A stretch of DNA of 10,068 bases from Oscillospiraceae bacterium (GTDB taxonomy: Bacteria > Bacillota > Clostridia > Oscillospirales > Acutalibacteraceae): contig CACWJV010000113.1 in the NCBI GenBank assembly GCA_902761265.1, forward strand, positions 1 to 10,068, in the 5' to 3' direction. Shown here piece after piece: positions 1 to 7,757 of the stretch (positions are counted from its first letter, which is position 1; every line of letters starts with the position of its first letter). A program made the position numbers and the translations under genes. The notes below the pieces were generated by a model. The model did not search any database, was not told the origin of the DNA, and saw only the letters and a program-made list of their open reading frames with translations.

Positions 1-26
1 GGACGCTACACAAAAGAAAGGACGTG

Positions 27-2687
27 ATGATCGTGACGAAGACGCTGATGAAACGCATCGTCTGTTTTCTGATGCTTCTCTGTCTTCTGACCGCGCTGCC
101 TGTTTCTGCGCAAGGTGCAAGTAAATTTGAAAAATCCATTACCGACTTTCCCGAAAGCTACCGGGTCATCCTGCGGCAGGTGCATGAACGGCACCCCAAC
201 TGGACGTTCCGTGCCTTAAAAACCGGTCTGTCCTTTTTTGACGCAGTCGCCGCCGAAGGAAAAGGAAACAATTCTCTTGTACCGGCATCGAACAATTACA
301 GCTACATTTTCAAGAGCCACGCCGTCGGCGATTACAATCCGTCCTCCGACACTTATTTGCACAAAGACGGCGGATTCTGCAAAGCAAACAATTATGCGAT
401 TTCCTATTTTATGGATCCCCGCAACCATTTTCATGACGCCGGTATCTTTCAGTTTGAAGATTTAAGCTTTGACGATTCCTTCACCGTGGAAACGGTCGAT
501 GTGGTTTTAGCCGGAACATTCATGTACAATACCAAAGCGAGCTACTACACATCCAAAGGAACGCAAAAAACTTCGAGTGAAACCTATGCGGAAATGATCT
601 ATCAAGCAGGCAAAATGTACAACATCAACCCCTGCTTTTTAGCATCCAAAATCCGCAGCGAAATCGGCGCATCCCCCTCCGGTTCCGTCACCGGTAAAAA
701 CAGCACCTATCCCGGGATCTACAATTTTTATAACATCGGCGCATCCGACGGAGCCGGCGCCATTACACGCGGTCTTGCGTGGGCGGCAAACACGACTGCC
801 GGTACCTATCACCGTCCGTGGACAACACCGAAAAAGAGCATTGTCGGCGGCGCACAGTTCCTTGCCGCAACATATATTGCCAAAGGACAGTTCACCGGTT
901 ATCTGCAACGTTTTAACGTCAATCCCGACAGCAGCTATAACATGTATCAGCACCAGTATATGACGAACGTCAGTGGCGCTGCCGAGCAAAGCTACGGTTC
1001 ATATTATACCTATTTGTCCAACGGCCTGCTGGAGAACCCGTTCATCTTCACGATTCCGGTTTATGAAAACATGACCGGCGCTGCCGATAATTCCGGCACG
1101 CTTACACTGACAGACGCAAAAAGCCAGAAAGCCGAAGTCGCTTTATCTTTCAATATCAACGTCAGAACCGGCCCTTCACAAAACCACGACAAACTCGATC
1201 TTACCCTGGCGCCCGGCACCAAGGTGACGATTCTGGATACAACGCTGACCGACAGCACCTATTATGACAGCATCCTGCGCTATCCGAACTGGTATCAGAT
1301 CAAATTTAAACAAGGCGGCAAAACCTATAAAGGGTATGTTCCCTGCGGCTTTTTGAAAGTGACAACTTCTGTGGCTGCAACGCTCGGCGAATATACGCCG
1401 AAAGTTTCGGGCAGCAAAAACCTGCAATACCGCTTTGTTGCCATCACACCTTCGACCGTCTCGATCGTCAACGACACGAAACTGAACTTTATTGCGAAAG
1501 GAAACGCCACCGTCCTCGCCTATGATTCCACAGGACGTTTCGCGATTCTCAACTACGTTGTCAGCGGTTCCGGCTCTGCTTCGCAGACAACAACGACAAA
1601 ACCGACTACGACAAAACCCACAACAACAGCGCCAACGACGACAAAACCAACCACTACAAAAGAAACCCAGCCCACCGCACAATCGCCCGCACTCGAAAAC
1701 GTGCAAAAGCTGTGGCAAACCGGCAGCACCGCAAATACAGTCAGCATTCAATGGGAGCCAGTCTCCGGCGCAACCGGATATCGTGTGTATCGCTATGATA
1801 CAAACAAACAGTCCTTCCAGCCGATGTTGGACACAACCGGAGCATCCTGCACGCTGCGGGATCTTGCAGCCGGGGAAAGCGTCCGGATTCAGATCAAAGC
1901 GTTTCACGAAGCAGACGGCAAAACCGACTGGAGCGACGCGTCCCCGGTCCTGACTGCTGTGACAACACCGAATGTTCCAACAGCTCTGACTCAAAAAAGC
2001 GCCGCATCCGACAAGGTGACGCTGACCTGGAAGGCGTCCACGGGCGCATCCGGATATCAGATTTGTCAATATGACAGCGCTTCCTGCAGCTATAAAAAAG
2101 TTGCCACAAGCGCCCGGACAACCTGTATCGTTTCCGCACTCAAGCCAAGCACGGAATACCGGTTTACGGTCCGTGCACTCTATAAAGTGGCAGACGATAC
2201 AATCGAAAGCGGTGATTCCGCAGTCTGCACCGCGCACACCGGACCTGCAAAAGTCACCGGTCTGACGCAAACAGATACAACCACGCAAGGCTATACGCTA
2301 AGCTGGAAAAAGTCGGCCAATGCAACCGGCTACCGGATCTACACCGTTGATTCGAAAACAGGCAAAACGACGCTGATCGGAAAAACGACAAAAACCACCT
2401 ACGCGGTCAAAAAGCAAACAGCCGGCCAGATAACCGTTTATAAAGTCAAGGCGTATACCAAAATCAACGGCACCGTTTACTACGCCACCGTCAGCGACAC
2501 CTTCCAGGCGGCTGCCCGACCGGCGCAAGTGACCGGCTGCAAACAGTATCAGGCCAGCGACAACAGCGTATGGCTCAAATGGAAAACCGTGCCCAACGCC
2601 ACAAGCTACGGTGTCTACCGCTATACGGGAAACAAAAAAAAAAAAGTCAAGACGGTAAAAAAGGCAAAAGCCGTGACACAACGATGA
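27..2687 (+). CDS. Secreted glucosaminidase-like cell-wall protein with SH3, Thr/Pro linker and FnIII repeats (3' end frame-broken)
   Basis: A probable exported peptidoglycan hydrolase. Numbering is from the ATG at 27. A signal peptide (MKRIVCFLMLLCLLTALPVSA, up to about residue 28) is followed by an N-acetylglucosaminidase-like region at about 35-345. Within it, IRSEIG (Glu212, candidate catalytic acid) and the downstream YNFYNIG resemble the GH73/LytD pattern. Next come an SH3-type domain at about 369-446 (NINVRTGPS, then GYVPCGFLKV), an Ig-like region at about 455-512, a Thr/Pro linker at about 519-547 and FnIII modules at about 555-645, 649-736, 740-828 and 833 onward. Recurrent W-K and YRVY/YKVKAY motifs mark the FnIII modules. 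The fourth module stops early at the TGA at 2685, and its natural end is in another frame downstream. An AAAGGA at 17-22 precedes the ATG by only 4 bases, so GTG at 24, GTG at 33 and ATG at 48 remain possible starts. The wall-hydrolase role is family inference; the exact substrate cut is not proven. Confidence 0.85.
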   Translation: MIVTKTLMKRIVCFLMLLCLLTALPVSAQGASKFEKSITDFPESYRVILRQVHERHPNWTFRALKTGLSFFDAVAAEGKGNNSLVPASNNYSYIFKSHAVGDYNPSSDTYLHKDGGFCKANNYAISYFMDPRNHFHDAGIFQFEDLSFDDSFTVETVDVVLAGTFMYNTKASYYTSKGTQKTSSETYAEMIYQAGKMYNINPCFLASKIRSEIGASPSGSVTGKNSTYPGIYNFYNIGASDGAGAITRGLAWAANTTAGTYHRPWTTPKKSIVGGAQFLAATYIAKGQFTGYLQRFNVNPDSSYNMYQHQYMTNVSGAAEQSYGSYYTYLSNGLLENPFIFTIPVYENMTGAADNSGTLTLTDAKSQKAEVALSFNINVRTGPSQNHDKLDLTLAPGTKVTILDTTLTDSTYYDSILRYPNWYQIKFKQGGKTYKGYVPCGFLKVTTSVAATLGEYTPKVSGSKNLQYRFVAITPSTVSIVNDTKLNFIAKGNATVLAYDSTGRFAILNYVVSGSGSASQTTTTKPTTTKPTTTAPTTTKPTTTKETQPTAQSPALENVQKLWQTGSTANTVSIQWEPVSGATGYRVYRYDTNKQSFQPMLDTTGASCTLRDLAAGESVRIQIKAFHEADGKTDWSDASPVLTAVTTPNVPTALTQKSAASDKVTLTWKASTGASGYQICQYDSASCSYKKVATSARTTCIVSALKPSTEYRFTVRALYKVADDTIESGDSAVCTAHTGPAKVTGLTQTDTTTQGYTLSWKKSANATGYRIYTVDSKTGKTTLIGKTTKTTYAVKKQTAGQITVYKVKAYTKINGTVYYATVSDTFQAAARPAQVTGCKQYQASDNSVWLKWKTVPNATSYGVYRYTGNKKKKVKTVKKAKAVTQR
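1584..1667 (+). repeat. Degenerate ACN-rich tandem repeat encoding a TTTKP linker
   Basis: The DNA repeats units of roughly 15 bases (ACNACNACNAAACCN) that encode TTTKP/TTTAP units. It forms a low-complexity Thr/Pro/Lys linker between the Ig-like region and the first FnIII module. Such linkers are usual spacers in exported wall or carbohydrate-active proteins of Clostridia. The repeat could vary in length by recombination; this is inference. Confidence 0.8.
2634..2645 (+). repeat. Homopolymer run of 12 A
   Basis: Twelve consecutive A residues lie in the fourth FnIII module and encode four lysines in the annotated frame. The run is a candidate for polymerase or ribosome slippage and for sequencing length error. 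The frame after the run still matches an FnIII strand (KKVKTVKKAKAVT aligns with KKVATSARTTCIV of the second module). The run itself therefore need not be the site of the frame break seen about 30 bases later. Confidence 0.9.
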
Positions 2688-2776
2688 AATTCCGCGTGCG
2701 CGCGTTCATCCGATTGGACAACCTGACCCTGAGCGGCAAATACAGCACCGCGATCAAAGCGGAAACAGATAAATAA
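2675..2776 (+). pseudogene. Out-of-frame 3' remnant of the last FnIII module
   Basis: In the -1 frame relative to the upstream gene, this stretch encodes DTTMKFRVRAF followed by a segment ending SGKYSTAIKAETDK and a TAA at 2774-2776. It matches the closing strands of an FnIII module (compare STEYRFTVRAL and TVYKVKAY in modules two and three). It is the expected natural C-terminus of the preceding protein. No convincing ribosome binding site of its own is seen, so it is not treated as a separate gene. Confidence 0.75.
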
Positions 2777-2788
2777 TCAACTCGAAAT

Positions 2789-2794
2789 AAGGAG
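2789..2794 (+). promoter_or_regulatory. Ribosome binding site of metG
   Basis: AAGGAG lies 8 bases before the ATG at 2803, an ideal Shine-Dalgarno spacing that fixes the start. The gap between the end of the FnIII remnant (2776) and metG is only 26 bases. There is therefore no room for a T-box leader directly upstream, and no terminator hairpin is seen. metG may be co-transcribed with the upstream gene or use a promoter within it. Confidence 0.85.
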
Positions 2795-2802
2795 ACTGCA
2801 AC

Positions 2803-4746
2803 ATGAGCAAAGGAAAGTTTTATATCACAACAGCCATTGCCTATACGTCACGCAAGCCGCACATCGGCAACAGTTATGAAATCGTGCTGACCGACGCAAT
2901 CGCCCGTTATAAGCGGCTGCAGGGCTACGATGTCTTTTTCCTGACCGGCACAGACGAACACGGCCAGAAAATCGACGAATATGCCAAAGCGGCGGGCGTC
3001 AGCCCGAAAGCATACGTTGACAAGGTTGCCGGCGAGATCCGCGCCATATGCGACCGGTTGAATACAACCTACGACAAATTCATCCGCACCACCGATGACT
3101 ACCACGAGAAAGCGGTGCAAAAGATCTTCCAGAAGCTTTATGACAAAGGCGATATCTACAAGAGCGAGTATGAGGGTATGTACTGCACACCCTGCGAATC
3201 GTTTTGGACGCCGTCACAGCTCAAAGACGGCAAATGCCCCGACTGCGGCGGTGAAGTACACCCCGCAAAGGAAGAGGCGTATTTCCTGCGTCTTTCAAAA
3301 TACCAAAAGCAGTTGGAAGATTATATCGAGCAAAACGAAAACTTCATCTATCCCGAAAGCCGCAAAAAAGAGATGCTCAACAACTTCATCAAGCCGGGAT
3401 TGCAGGATCTCTGTGTGTCGCGCACCTCGTTCAAATGGGGTATCCCTGTCCCGTTTGACGGCGACCATGTGATCTATGTGTGGATCGATGCGCTCTCGAA
3501 CTATATCACAGCGCTTGGCTATGATCCGGACGGCAGCGGTGAGCTTTACAAAAAGTACTGGCCGGCAGACGTACACATCATCGGCAAAGACATTGTGCGT
3601 TTCCACACAATCTATTGGCCCATCATTCTGATGGCGCTCGGCGAGCCGCTCCCCAAGCAGGTCTACGGTCACCCGTGGCTGCTGTTCGGCGAGGATAAGA
3701 TGAGCAAATCCAAGGGCAACGTTATCTATGCTGACGATCTTTGCGATCTGCTCGGCGTTGACGCGGTGCGTTATTACCTGCTGTCCGAGATGCCGCATGC
3801 AAACGACGGCTCTATCACCTACAGCACCATCATCGAACGCTTTAACTCGGACCTTGCCAACACGCTCGGCAACCTTGTCAACCGTACGATCGCTATGACG
3901 CAGAAGTATTTCGGCGGTGTTTTACCGGTTAACGATCAATGCGACGACGCATTCGATCCGGCGCTCAAGGATGCTGCGATGGCAGCGGTGCAAAAGGCGG
4001 ACGACTGCATGACAACCTATCACATCGCCGATGCCGTGGAAGCTGTGATGAACTTTGCCAAGGCCTGCAACAAATATATTGATCAGACCATGCCGTGGTC
4101 GCTTGCAAAATGCGAAGCACAAAAAGGCAGACTTTCTACGGTGCTTTACAATTTGACCGAAAGCATCCGTTTCCTTGCGGTTCTGCTCACGCCGTTTATG
4201 CCGGAAACTGCAAAGAAGATCGCCGAACAGATCAACTGTGATATTCTTTCCTACGATTCCCTCGCCTGTTTCGGCGCCTACCCCCTGAATCATCCCGTCG
4301 GCACACCGACGCCGCTGTTTGCACGCATCGACGCGGAAAAGATGATGGCAGAGATCGAAGCGAAACAAAAGAAAGCTGCGGCCAAGGAAAAGACCTTTGC
4401 CGAAATCGAAGGCATTGCACAGATCGGGATCGACGATTTTGCAAAGGTTGATCTGCGTGTGGCCGAGATCAAGGATTGCGTCCCTGTCAAACGCGCGAAG
4501 AAACTGTTGCAACTGACCCTTGACGACGGCACACAAAAGCCGCGCACCGTTGCCTCCGGCATTGCAAAATGGTACAAACCGGATGATTTGATCGGCAAAA
4601 AGGTCATCGTTGTGTCCAACCTCAAGCCGGCTGTGCTCTGCGGTGTGGAAAGCTGCGGCATGATTCTTGCCGCCGACTGCAGCGAAGACGACGTGAAAGT
4701 CGTATTTGTTGACAGCAGTATGCCGAACGGCGCAAAGGTTCGCTGA
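2803..4746 (+). CDS. metG: Methionine--tRNA ligase with C-terminal tRNA-binding domain
   Basis: Cytoplasmic class I synthetase that charges tRNA-Met, including the initiator, with methionine using ATP. At 647 residues it has the usual length of the form with a fused C-terminal domain. The HIGH-type signature is HIGN (20-23). A zinc knuckle has Cys128, Cys131, Cys145 and Cys148 (CTPC and CPDC). The conserved KDIVRFHTIYWP is at about 262-273 and KMSKS at 299-303. The anticodon-binding helical domain follows, with a charged Lys/Ala-rich stretch near 520-530. From about residue 541 (IGIDDFAKVDLRVAEI) the protein is an EMAPII/Trbp111-like OB-fold tRNA-binding domain, usually involved in dimerisation and tRNA affinity. 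All signature residues are present. The stop is 1 base before the next gene. Confidence 0.98.
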   Translation: MSKGKFYITTAIAYTSRKPHIGNSYEIVLTDAIARYKRLQGYDVFFLTGTDEHGQKIDEYAKAAGVSPKAYVDKVAGEIRAICDRLNTTYDKFIRTTDDYHEKAVQKIFQKLYDKGDIYKSEYEGMYCTPCESFWTPSQLKDGKCPDCGGEVHPAKEEAYFLRLSKYQKQLEDYIEQNENFIYPESRKKEMLNNFIKPGLQDLCVSRTSFKWGIPVPFDGDHVIYVWIDALSNYITALGYDPDGSGELYKKYWPADVHIIGKDIVRFHTIYWPIILMALGEPLPKQVYGHPWLLFGEDKMSKSKGNVIYADDLCDLLGVDAVRYYLLSEMPHANDGSITYSTIIERFNSDLANTLGNLVNRTIAMTQKYFGGVLPVNDQCDDAFDPALKDAAMAAVQKADDCMTTYHIADAVEAVMNFAKACNKYIDQTMPWSLAKCEAQKGRLSTVLYNLTESIRFLAVLLTPFMPETAKKIAEQINCDILSYDSLACFGAYPLNHPVGTPTPLFARIDAEKMMAEIEAKQKKAAAKEKTFAEIEGIAQIGIDDFAKVDLRVAEIKDCVPVKRAKKLLQLTLDDGTQKPRTVASGIAKWYKPDDLIGKKVIVVSNLKPAVLCGVESCGMILAADCSEDDVKVVFVDSSMPNGAKVR

Positions 4747-4747
4747 G

Positions 4748-5512
4748 ATGACTGGCATTTTTGACACCCACGCGCATTATGACGACGAGCGGTTTGACGA
4801 AGACCGCGATACGCTGTTGCAGGCGTTGCCGCAAAAAGGCGTCTGCCGCGTCATCAACTGCGGCGTAACTCTGGCTTCAAGCCGGACAACGCTCGCGCTT
4901 TCGCACAAATACGACTACATCTATGCAGCAATCGGGATCCACCCCGAAGATTGCGGCGATGCAGCCGAAAGTGATTACGATGCGCTGATGGAGCTTTACT
5001 GTGACCCGAAGGTCGTTGCCGTCGGCGAGATCGGGCTGGACTATTACTGGGACACCGTGCCGAAGGACGTGCAGATCAAAGCATTCGAACGGCAGTTGGT
5101 GCTTGCAAATGAACTGGACTTGCCTGTGATCGTACACGACCGTGAAGCACATGCAGATACCATGATGCTGCTGCAAAAGCACCGCCCGCGCGGCATTTTG
5201 CACTGTTTCTCTGGTTCCGTAGAGACAATGCAGGAAGCCGTCAAACTCGGGTTTTATATTGGGCTCGGAGGCGCGGTGACGTTTAAGAATGCAAAAAAGC
5301 CGCTAGCTGTTGCTGCGGCGGTACCGCTTGACCGGCTGCTGCTTGAAACCGACTGTCCCTATATGGCGCCTGTCCCCTTCCGCGGCAAGCGCAACGACTC
5401 ATCCCTGATCGCCTATGTGGCAGAAACCATCGCCGCCGTGCGCGGTATGGAACCGCAAGTGCTCATTGACCAATGCAGAGAAAACGCAGACCGTTTGTTT
5501 CAACTGAAATAA
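4748..5512 (+). CDS. tatD: TatD family metal-dependent deoxyribonuclease
   Basis: A 254-residue TIM-barrel hydrolase of the TatD/YabD family, whose characterised members act as metal-dependent 3'-5' exonucleases or DNases. Metal-binding motifs are all visible: DTHAHYDD (His8, His10), VGEIGLDYYWD (Glu94), VIVHDREAH (His130), LHCFSG (His152) and LLETDCPY (Asp202). The chosen start is the ATG at 4748. An upstream in-frame ATG at 4706 would extend back inside metG and adds no family-like sequence. The ribosome binding site AAAGG (4734-4738) sits 9 bases upstream, within the metG 3' end, so translation is probably coupled to metG. B. subtilis has a similar metS-yabD pair. YabD/TatD cellular roles remain loosely defined. 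Confidence 0.95.
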   Translation: MTGIFDTHAHYDDERFDEDRDTLLQALPQKGVCRVINCGVTLASSRTTLALSHKYDYIYAAIGIHPEDCGDAAESDYDALMELYCDPKVVAVGEIGLDYYWDTVPKDVQIKAFERQLVLANELDLPVIVHDREAHADTMMLLQKHRPRGILHCFSGSVETMQEAVKLGFYIGLGGAVTFKNAKKPLAVAAAVPLDRLLLETDCPYMAPVPFRGKRNDSSLIAYVAETIAAVRGMEPQVLIDQCRENADRLFQLK

Positions 5513-5555
5513 AAGCCAGCGGAAATCTAAAATATAGAAATTGACGAAACGAAAA

Positions 5556-5582
5556 CTCCGGCGTCTGTTCCAGATGCCGGAG
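5556..5582. terminator. Bidirectional intrinsic terminator between convergent tatD and topB
   Basis: CTCCGGCGTCTG, loop TTC, CAGATGCCGGAG forms a 12-bp stem with a single G-T wobble and a 3-base loop. On the plus strand it is followed by CATGTTTTATTT; on the minus strand it is followed by TTTTCGTTTCG. It sits between the tatD stop (5512) and the topB stop (5589), as expected for a shared terminator. The plus-side T tract begins 4 bases after the stem and is modest, so efficiency in that direction is less certain. Confidence 0.85.
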
Positions 5583-5588
5583 CATGTT

Positions 5589-7757
5589 TTATTTGAAGAA
5601 GTCTTTCAGCAAATCCGCCATCGGATTGTTCTTTTTCTCCTTGGCCTCCTGCTGTGCCTGCTTGCGCATATAATTCATCACCTCGGCCTTGCCGGCGCCG
5701 TCTTTGGCGCGGCGCGCCTGAAAAACGCTGAGCTTTTCGCGGTAGCCGCAAACGCAGACAAACATCTTCTTGTCGCCCTCGCCGCGCAGCTCCAGCTTCT
5801 TGTGGCAATTCGGGCAGCGTGCGTTGGTCACAGTGGATACGCCCTTACGGTAGCCGCATTCGCGGTCCTGACAGACGAGCATCTTGCCTTTTTTGCCGTT
5901 GACCTCCAACATGTATTTGCCGCAGATCGGGCAGCGTTCGTGCGTGATATTATCATGGCGATACTGTGCGTTGGACGCGATCACCTGACCGACCAGCGAC
6001 GTCGCATAATCGCGCATTTCCCCGATAAAGCGTTTTGGATCGGCTTTGCCTTGGGAGATCGCCTGCAACTGCTGTTCCCACTGCGCGGTCAATGTTGCAG
6101 ATTTGAGATCCTTCGGCGCAATGTCGATCAACTGCTTGCCCTTTGCAGTCGGGTGGATCTCCTTGCCCACACGCTCAATGGAAAAGTTATCGAACAGCTT
6201 TTCAATGATATCGGCGCGGGTCGCCGGTGTCCCGAGTCCGCTGGTCGTTTCAATCACAGCTTTCAGCTTACGGTCGTCGATCTGCTTGCCGGGATGCTCC
6301 ATCGCGGTCAACAGCGTCGCTTCCGTATAACGCGCCGGCGGACGAGTCTTTCCTGCAACGATCTTTGTGCCGCGCAGTTCAAGCGTCTGCCCGTTTTTGA
6401 GCGGCGGCAGTTGCTGGGTTTTGATCTCAACGTCCTCTTCGTCTTCGTCAAAGCCCTGTGCATAGTATGCCTTCCAACCCGGATCGCGCACGATCTTGCC
6501 TTTGGCATAAAAGTTTTTGCCGCCGATGGAGACCGTCAGTTTCACTTCATCATATTCAAACGGTTTCGAGAGCACCGCAAGAAAACGCTTAATCACAAGG
6601 TCGTAGATCATCCGTTCCTCGTGGCTCATCTTCATGAAATTCGCCGGCTGTTCGGTCGGGATGATGGCGTGGTGATCGGTTACTTTGGCGTTATTGACGA
6701 TATACTTTGTCTGAATCGGACTGCGCGATAGCGCCATTGCCGCCTTTTGAAACTGTCCCTGCGCCGCGGCACGCAGACGCTCAGGAATGGTCGGCACAAT
6801 ATCGTCCGTGATATACCGCGAATCGGTACGCGGATAGGTCAGCACTTTGTGAAATTCATACAAGGACTGCATGTAGGACAACGTCTGTTTTGCGGAATAG
6901 CCATAGAGCTTATTCGCGTCACGCTGCAGTTCAGTCAGATCGTAGGCAGCCGGCGGCGGCGTCCGCTTCGGCGTGCGTTCGAGTGCGGTGACAACCGCTT
7001 TTTGTCCTTTGAGCTGCGCGGCCAATCCGTCAACAAACGCCTTATCGGAAAAGCGCGTGTTGTTTTTACTGTCACGAAAGGTCGCCGTAAAGCCGGAAAA
7101 CTGTGCCTGCAGCGTATAGTAATCCTTCGGCACAAAGGCACGGATCTCGTTTTCACGCTCCACGATCATCGCGAGCGTCGGCGTTTGTACGCGACCGGCA
7201 GAGAGCGAAGCGTTGAACCGGCACGTCAGCGCACGCGTCACGTTGAGACCCACCAGCCAGTCCGCCTCGGCACGCGACTGGGCGGAGGCGTAAAGATTGT
7301 CATATTGCTTTGCCGGCTTCAAATTTTGAAATCCTTCTTTGATCGCGCGGTCGGTTTGCGATGAGATCCAAAGCCGGTACGTCGGCTTTTTCCAGTGCGC
7401 TTTCTGCATGATCCAGCGCGCAACCAGCTCGCCTTCCCGGCCGGCGTCGGTCGCGATCACGAGCGATCCGATGTCTGCGCGTGCCATGAGTTTTTGCACG
7501 GTATAGAACTGCTTTTTGGTCTGCCCGATCACGACGAGTTTCATCTTTGTCGGCAGCATCGGCAAATCCTCAAGCCGCCACGCTTTGTATTTTTCGTCAT
7601 AGGCGTCAGGATCGGCGAGCGTCACCAGATGGCCGAGCGCCCAGGTCACAACGTACTGACCGCCCTCGATAAAGCCGTCGGCTTTGCGTGTAGCGCCCAT
7701 CACGCGGGCAATATCGCGCGCAACAGAGGGCTTTTCCGCCAAGATCAACTGTTTCAT
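5589..7757 (-). CDS. topB: DNA topoisomerase III (type IA)
   Basis: Cytoplasmic type IA topoisomerase that passes single strands through a transient 5'-phosphotyrosine break, decatenating replication or recombination intermediates. At 722 residues it matches Gram-positive TopB. The Toprim domain starts with LILAEKPSVARDIARVMG (Glu8) and includes IATDAGREGELVARW (Asp104 to Glu110). The active-site motif is LTYPRTDSRYI with Tyr308. SAGRVQTPTLAMIVERE lies at 186-202 and SGLGTPATRADIIEKL at 506-521. The C-terminus carries two zinc ribbons: Cys609/612/629/634 and Cys648/651/668/670. It ends in a Lys-rich tail. The second Toprim acid position reads Gly (DAG rather than DxD), which I recall as common in Firmicutes TopB. 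The start ATG overlaps the stop of the upstream gene (ATGA), with AAAGGAG 7 bases before it, so coupling is likely. Confidence 0.97.
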   Translation of the reverse strand: MKQLILAEKPSVARDIARVMGATRKADGFIEGGQYVVTWALGHLVTLADPDAYDEKYKAWRLEDLPMLPTKMKLVVIGQTKKQFYTVQKLMARADIGSLVIATDAGREGELVARWIMQKAHWKKPTYRLWISSQTDRAIKEGFQNLKPAKQYDNLYASAQSRAEADWLVGLNVTRALTCRFNASLSAGRVQTPTLAMIVERENEIRAFVPKDYYTLQAQFSGFTATFRDSKNNTRFSDKAFVDGLAAQLKGQKAVVTALERTPKRTPPPAAYDLTELQRDANKLYGYSAKQTLSYMQSLYEFHKVLTYPRTDSRYITDDIVPTIPERLRAAAQGQFQKAAMALSRSPIQTKYIVNNAKVTDHHAIIPTEQPANFMKMSHEERMIYDLVIKRFLAVLSKPFEYDEVKLTVSIGGKNFYAKGKIVRDPGWKAYYAQGFDEDEEDVEIKTQQLPPLKNGQTLELRGTKIVAGKTRPPARYTEATLLTAMEHPGKQIDDRKLKAVIETTSGLGTPATRADIIEKLFDNFSIERVGKEIHPTAKGKQLIDIAPKDLKSATLTAQWEQQLQAISQGKADPKRFIGEMRDYATSLVGQVIASNAQYRHDNITHERCPICGKYMLEVNGKKGKMLVCQDRECGYRKGVSTVTNARCPNCHKKLELRGEGDKKMFVCVCGYREKLSVFQARRAKDGAGKAEVMNYMRKQAQQEAKEKKNNPMADLLKDFFK

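Noticed and set aside
1176..2288. A 370-codon open frame on the minus strand opposite the SH3/FnIII region
   Set aside because: It is register-aligned antisense of a Thr- and Lys-rich gene, giving a Cys/Gly/Arg-rich shadow with no start signal.
2777..2802. Possible T-box or other riboswitch leader for metG
   Set aside because: Only 26 bases separate the FnIII remnant from metG. No T-box core motif or terminator/antiterminator hairpin is seen there.
4706..4747. Alternative upstream start for tatD inside metG
   Set aside because: The added residues (MLTAVCRTAQRFAE) do not match the family. The ATG at 4748 has a well-spaced AAAGG and gives the standard N-terminus MTGIFDTHAH.
5541..6731. A 396-codon open frame on the plus strand opposite topB
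   Set aside because: It is register-aligned antisense shadow of topB. It begins just before the terminator hairpin and reads across it, and its translation resembles no protein family.
7415..7446. Gly in place of Asp in the Toprim DxD of topoisomerase III as an inactivating change
   Set aside because: DAGREGE is, to my knowledge, the usual form in Gram-positive TopB, and all other catalytic residues including Tyr308 are present.
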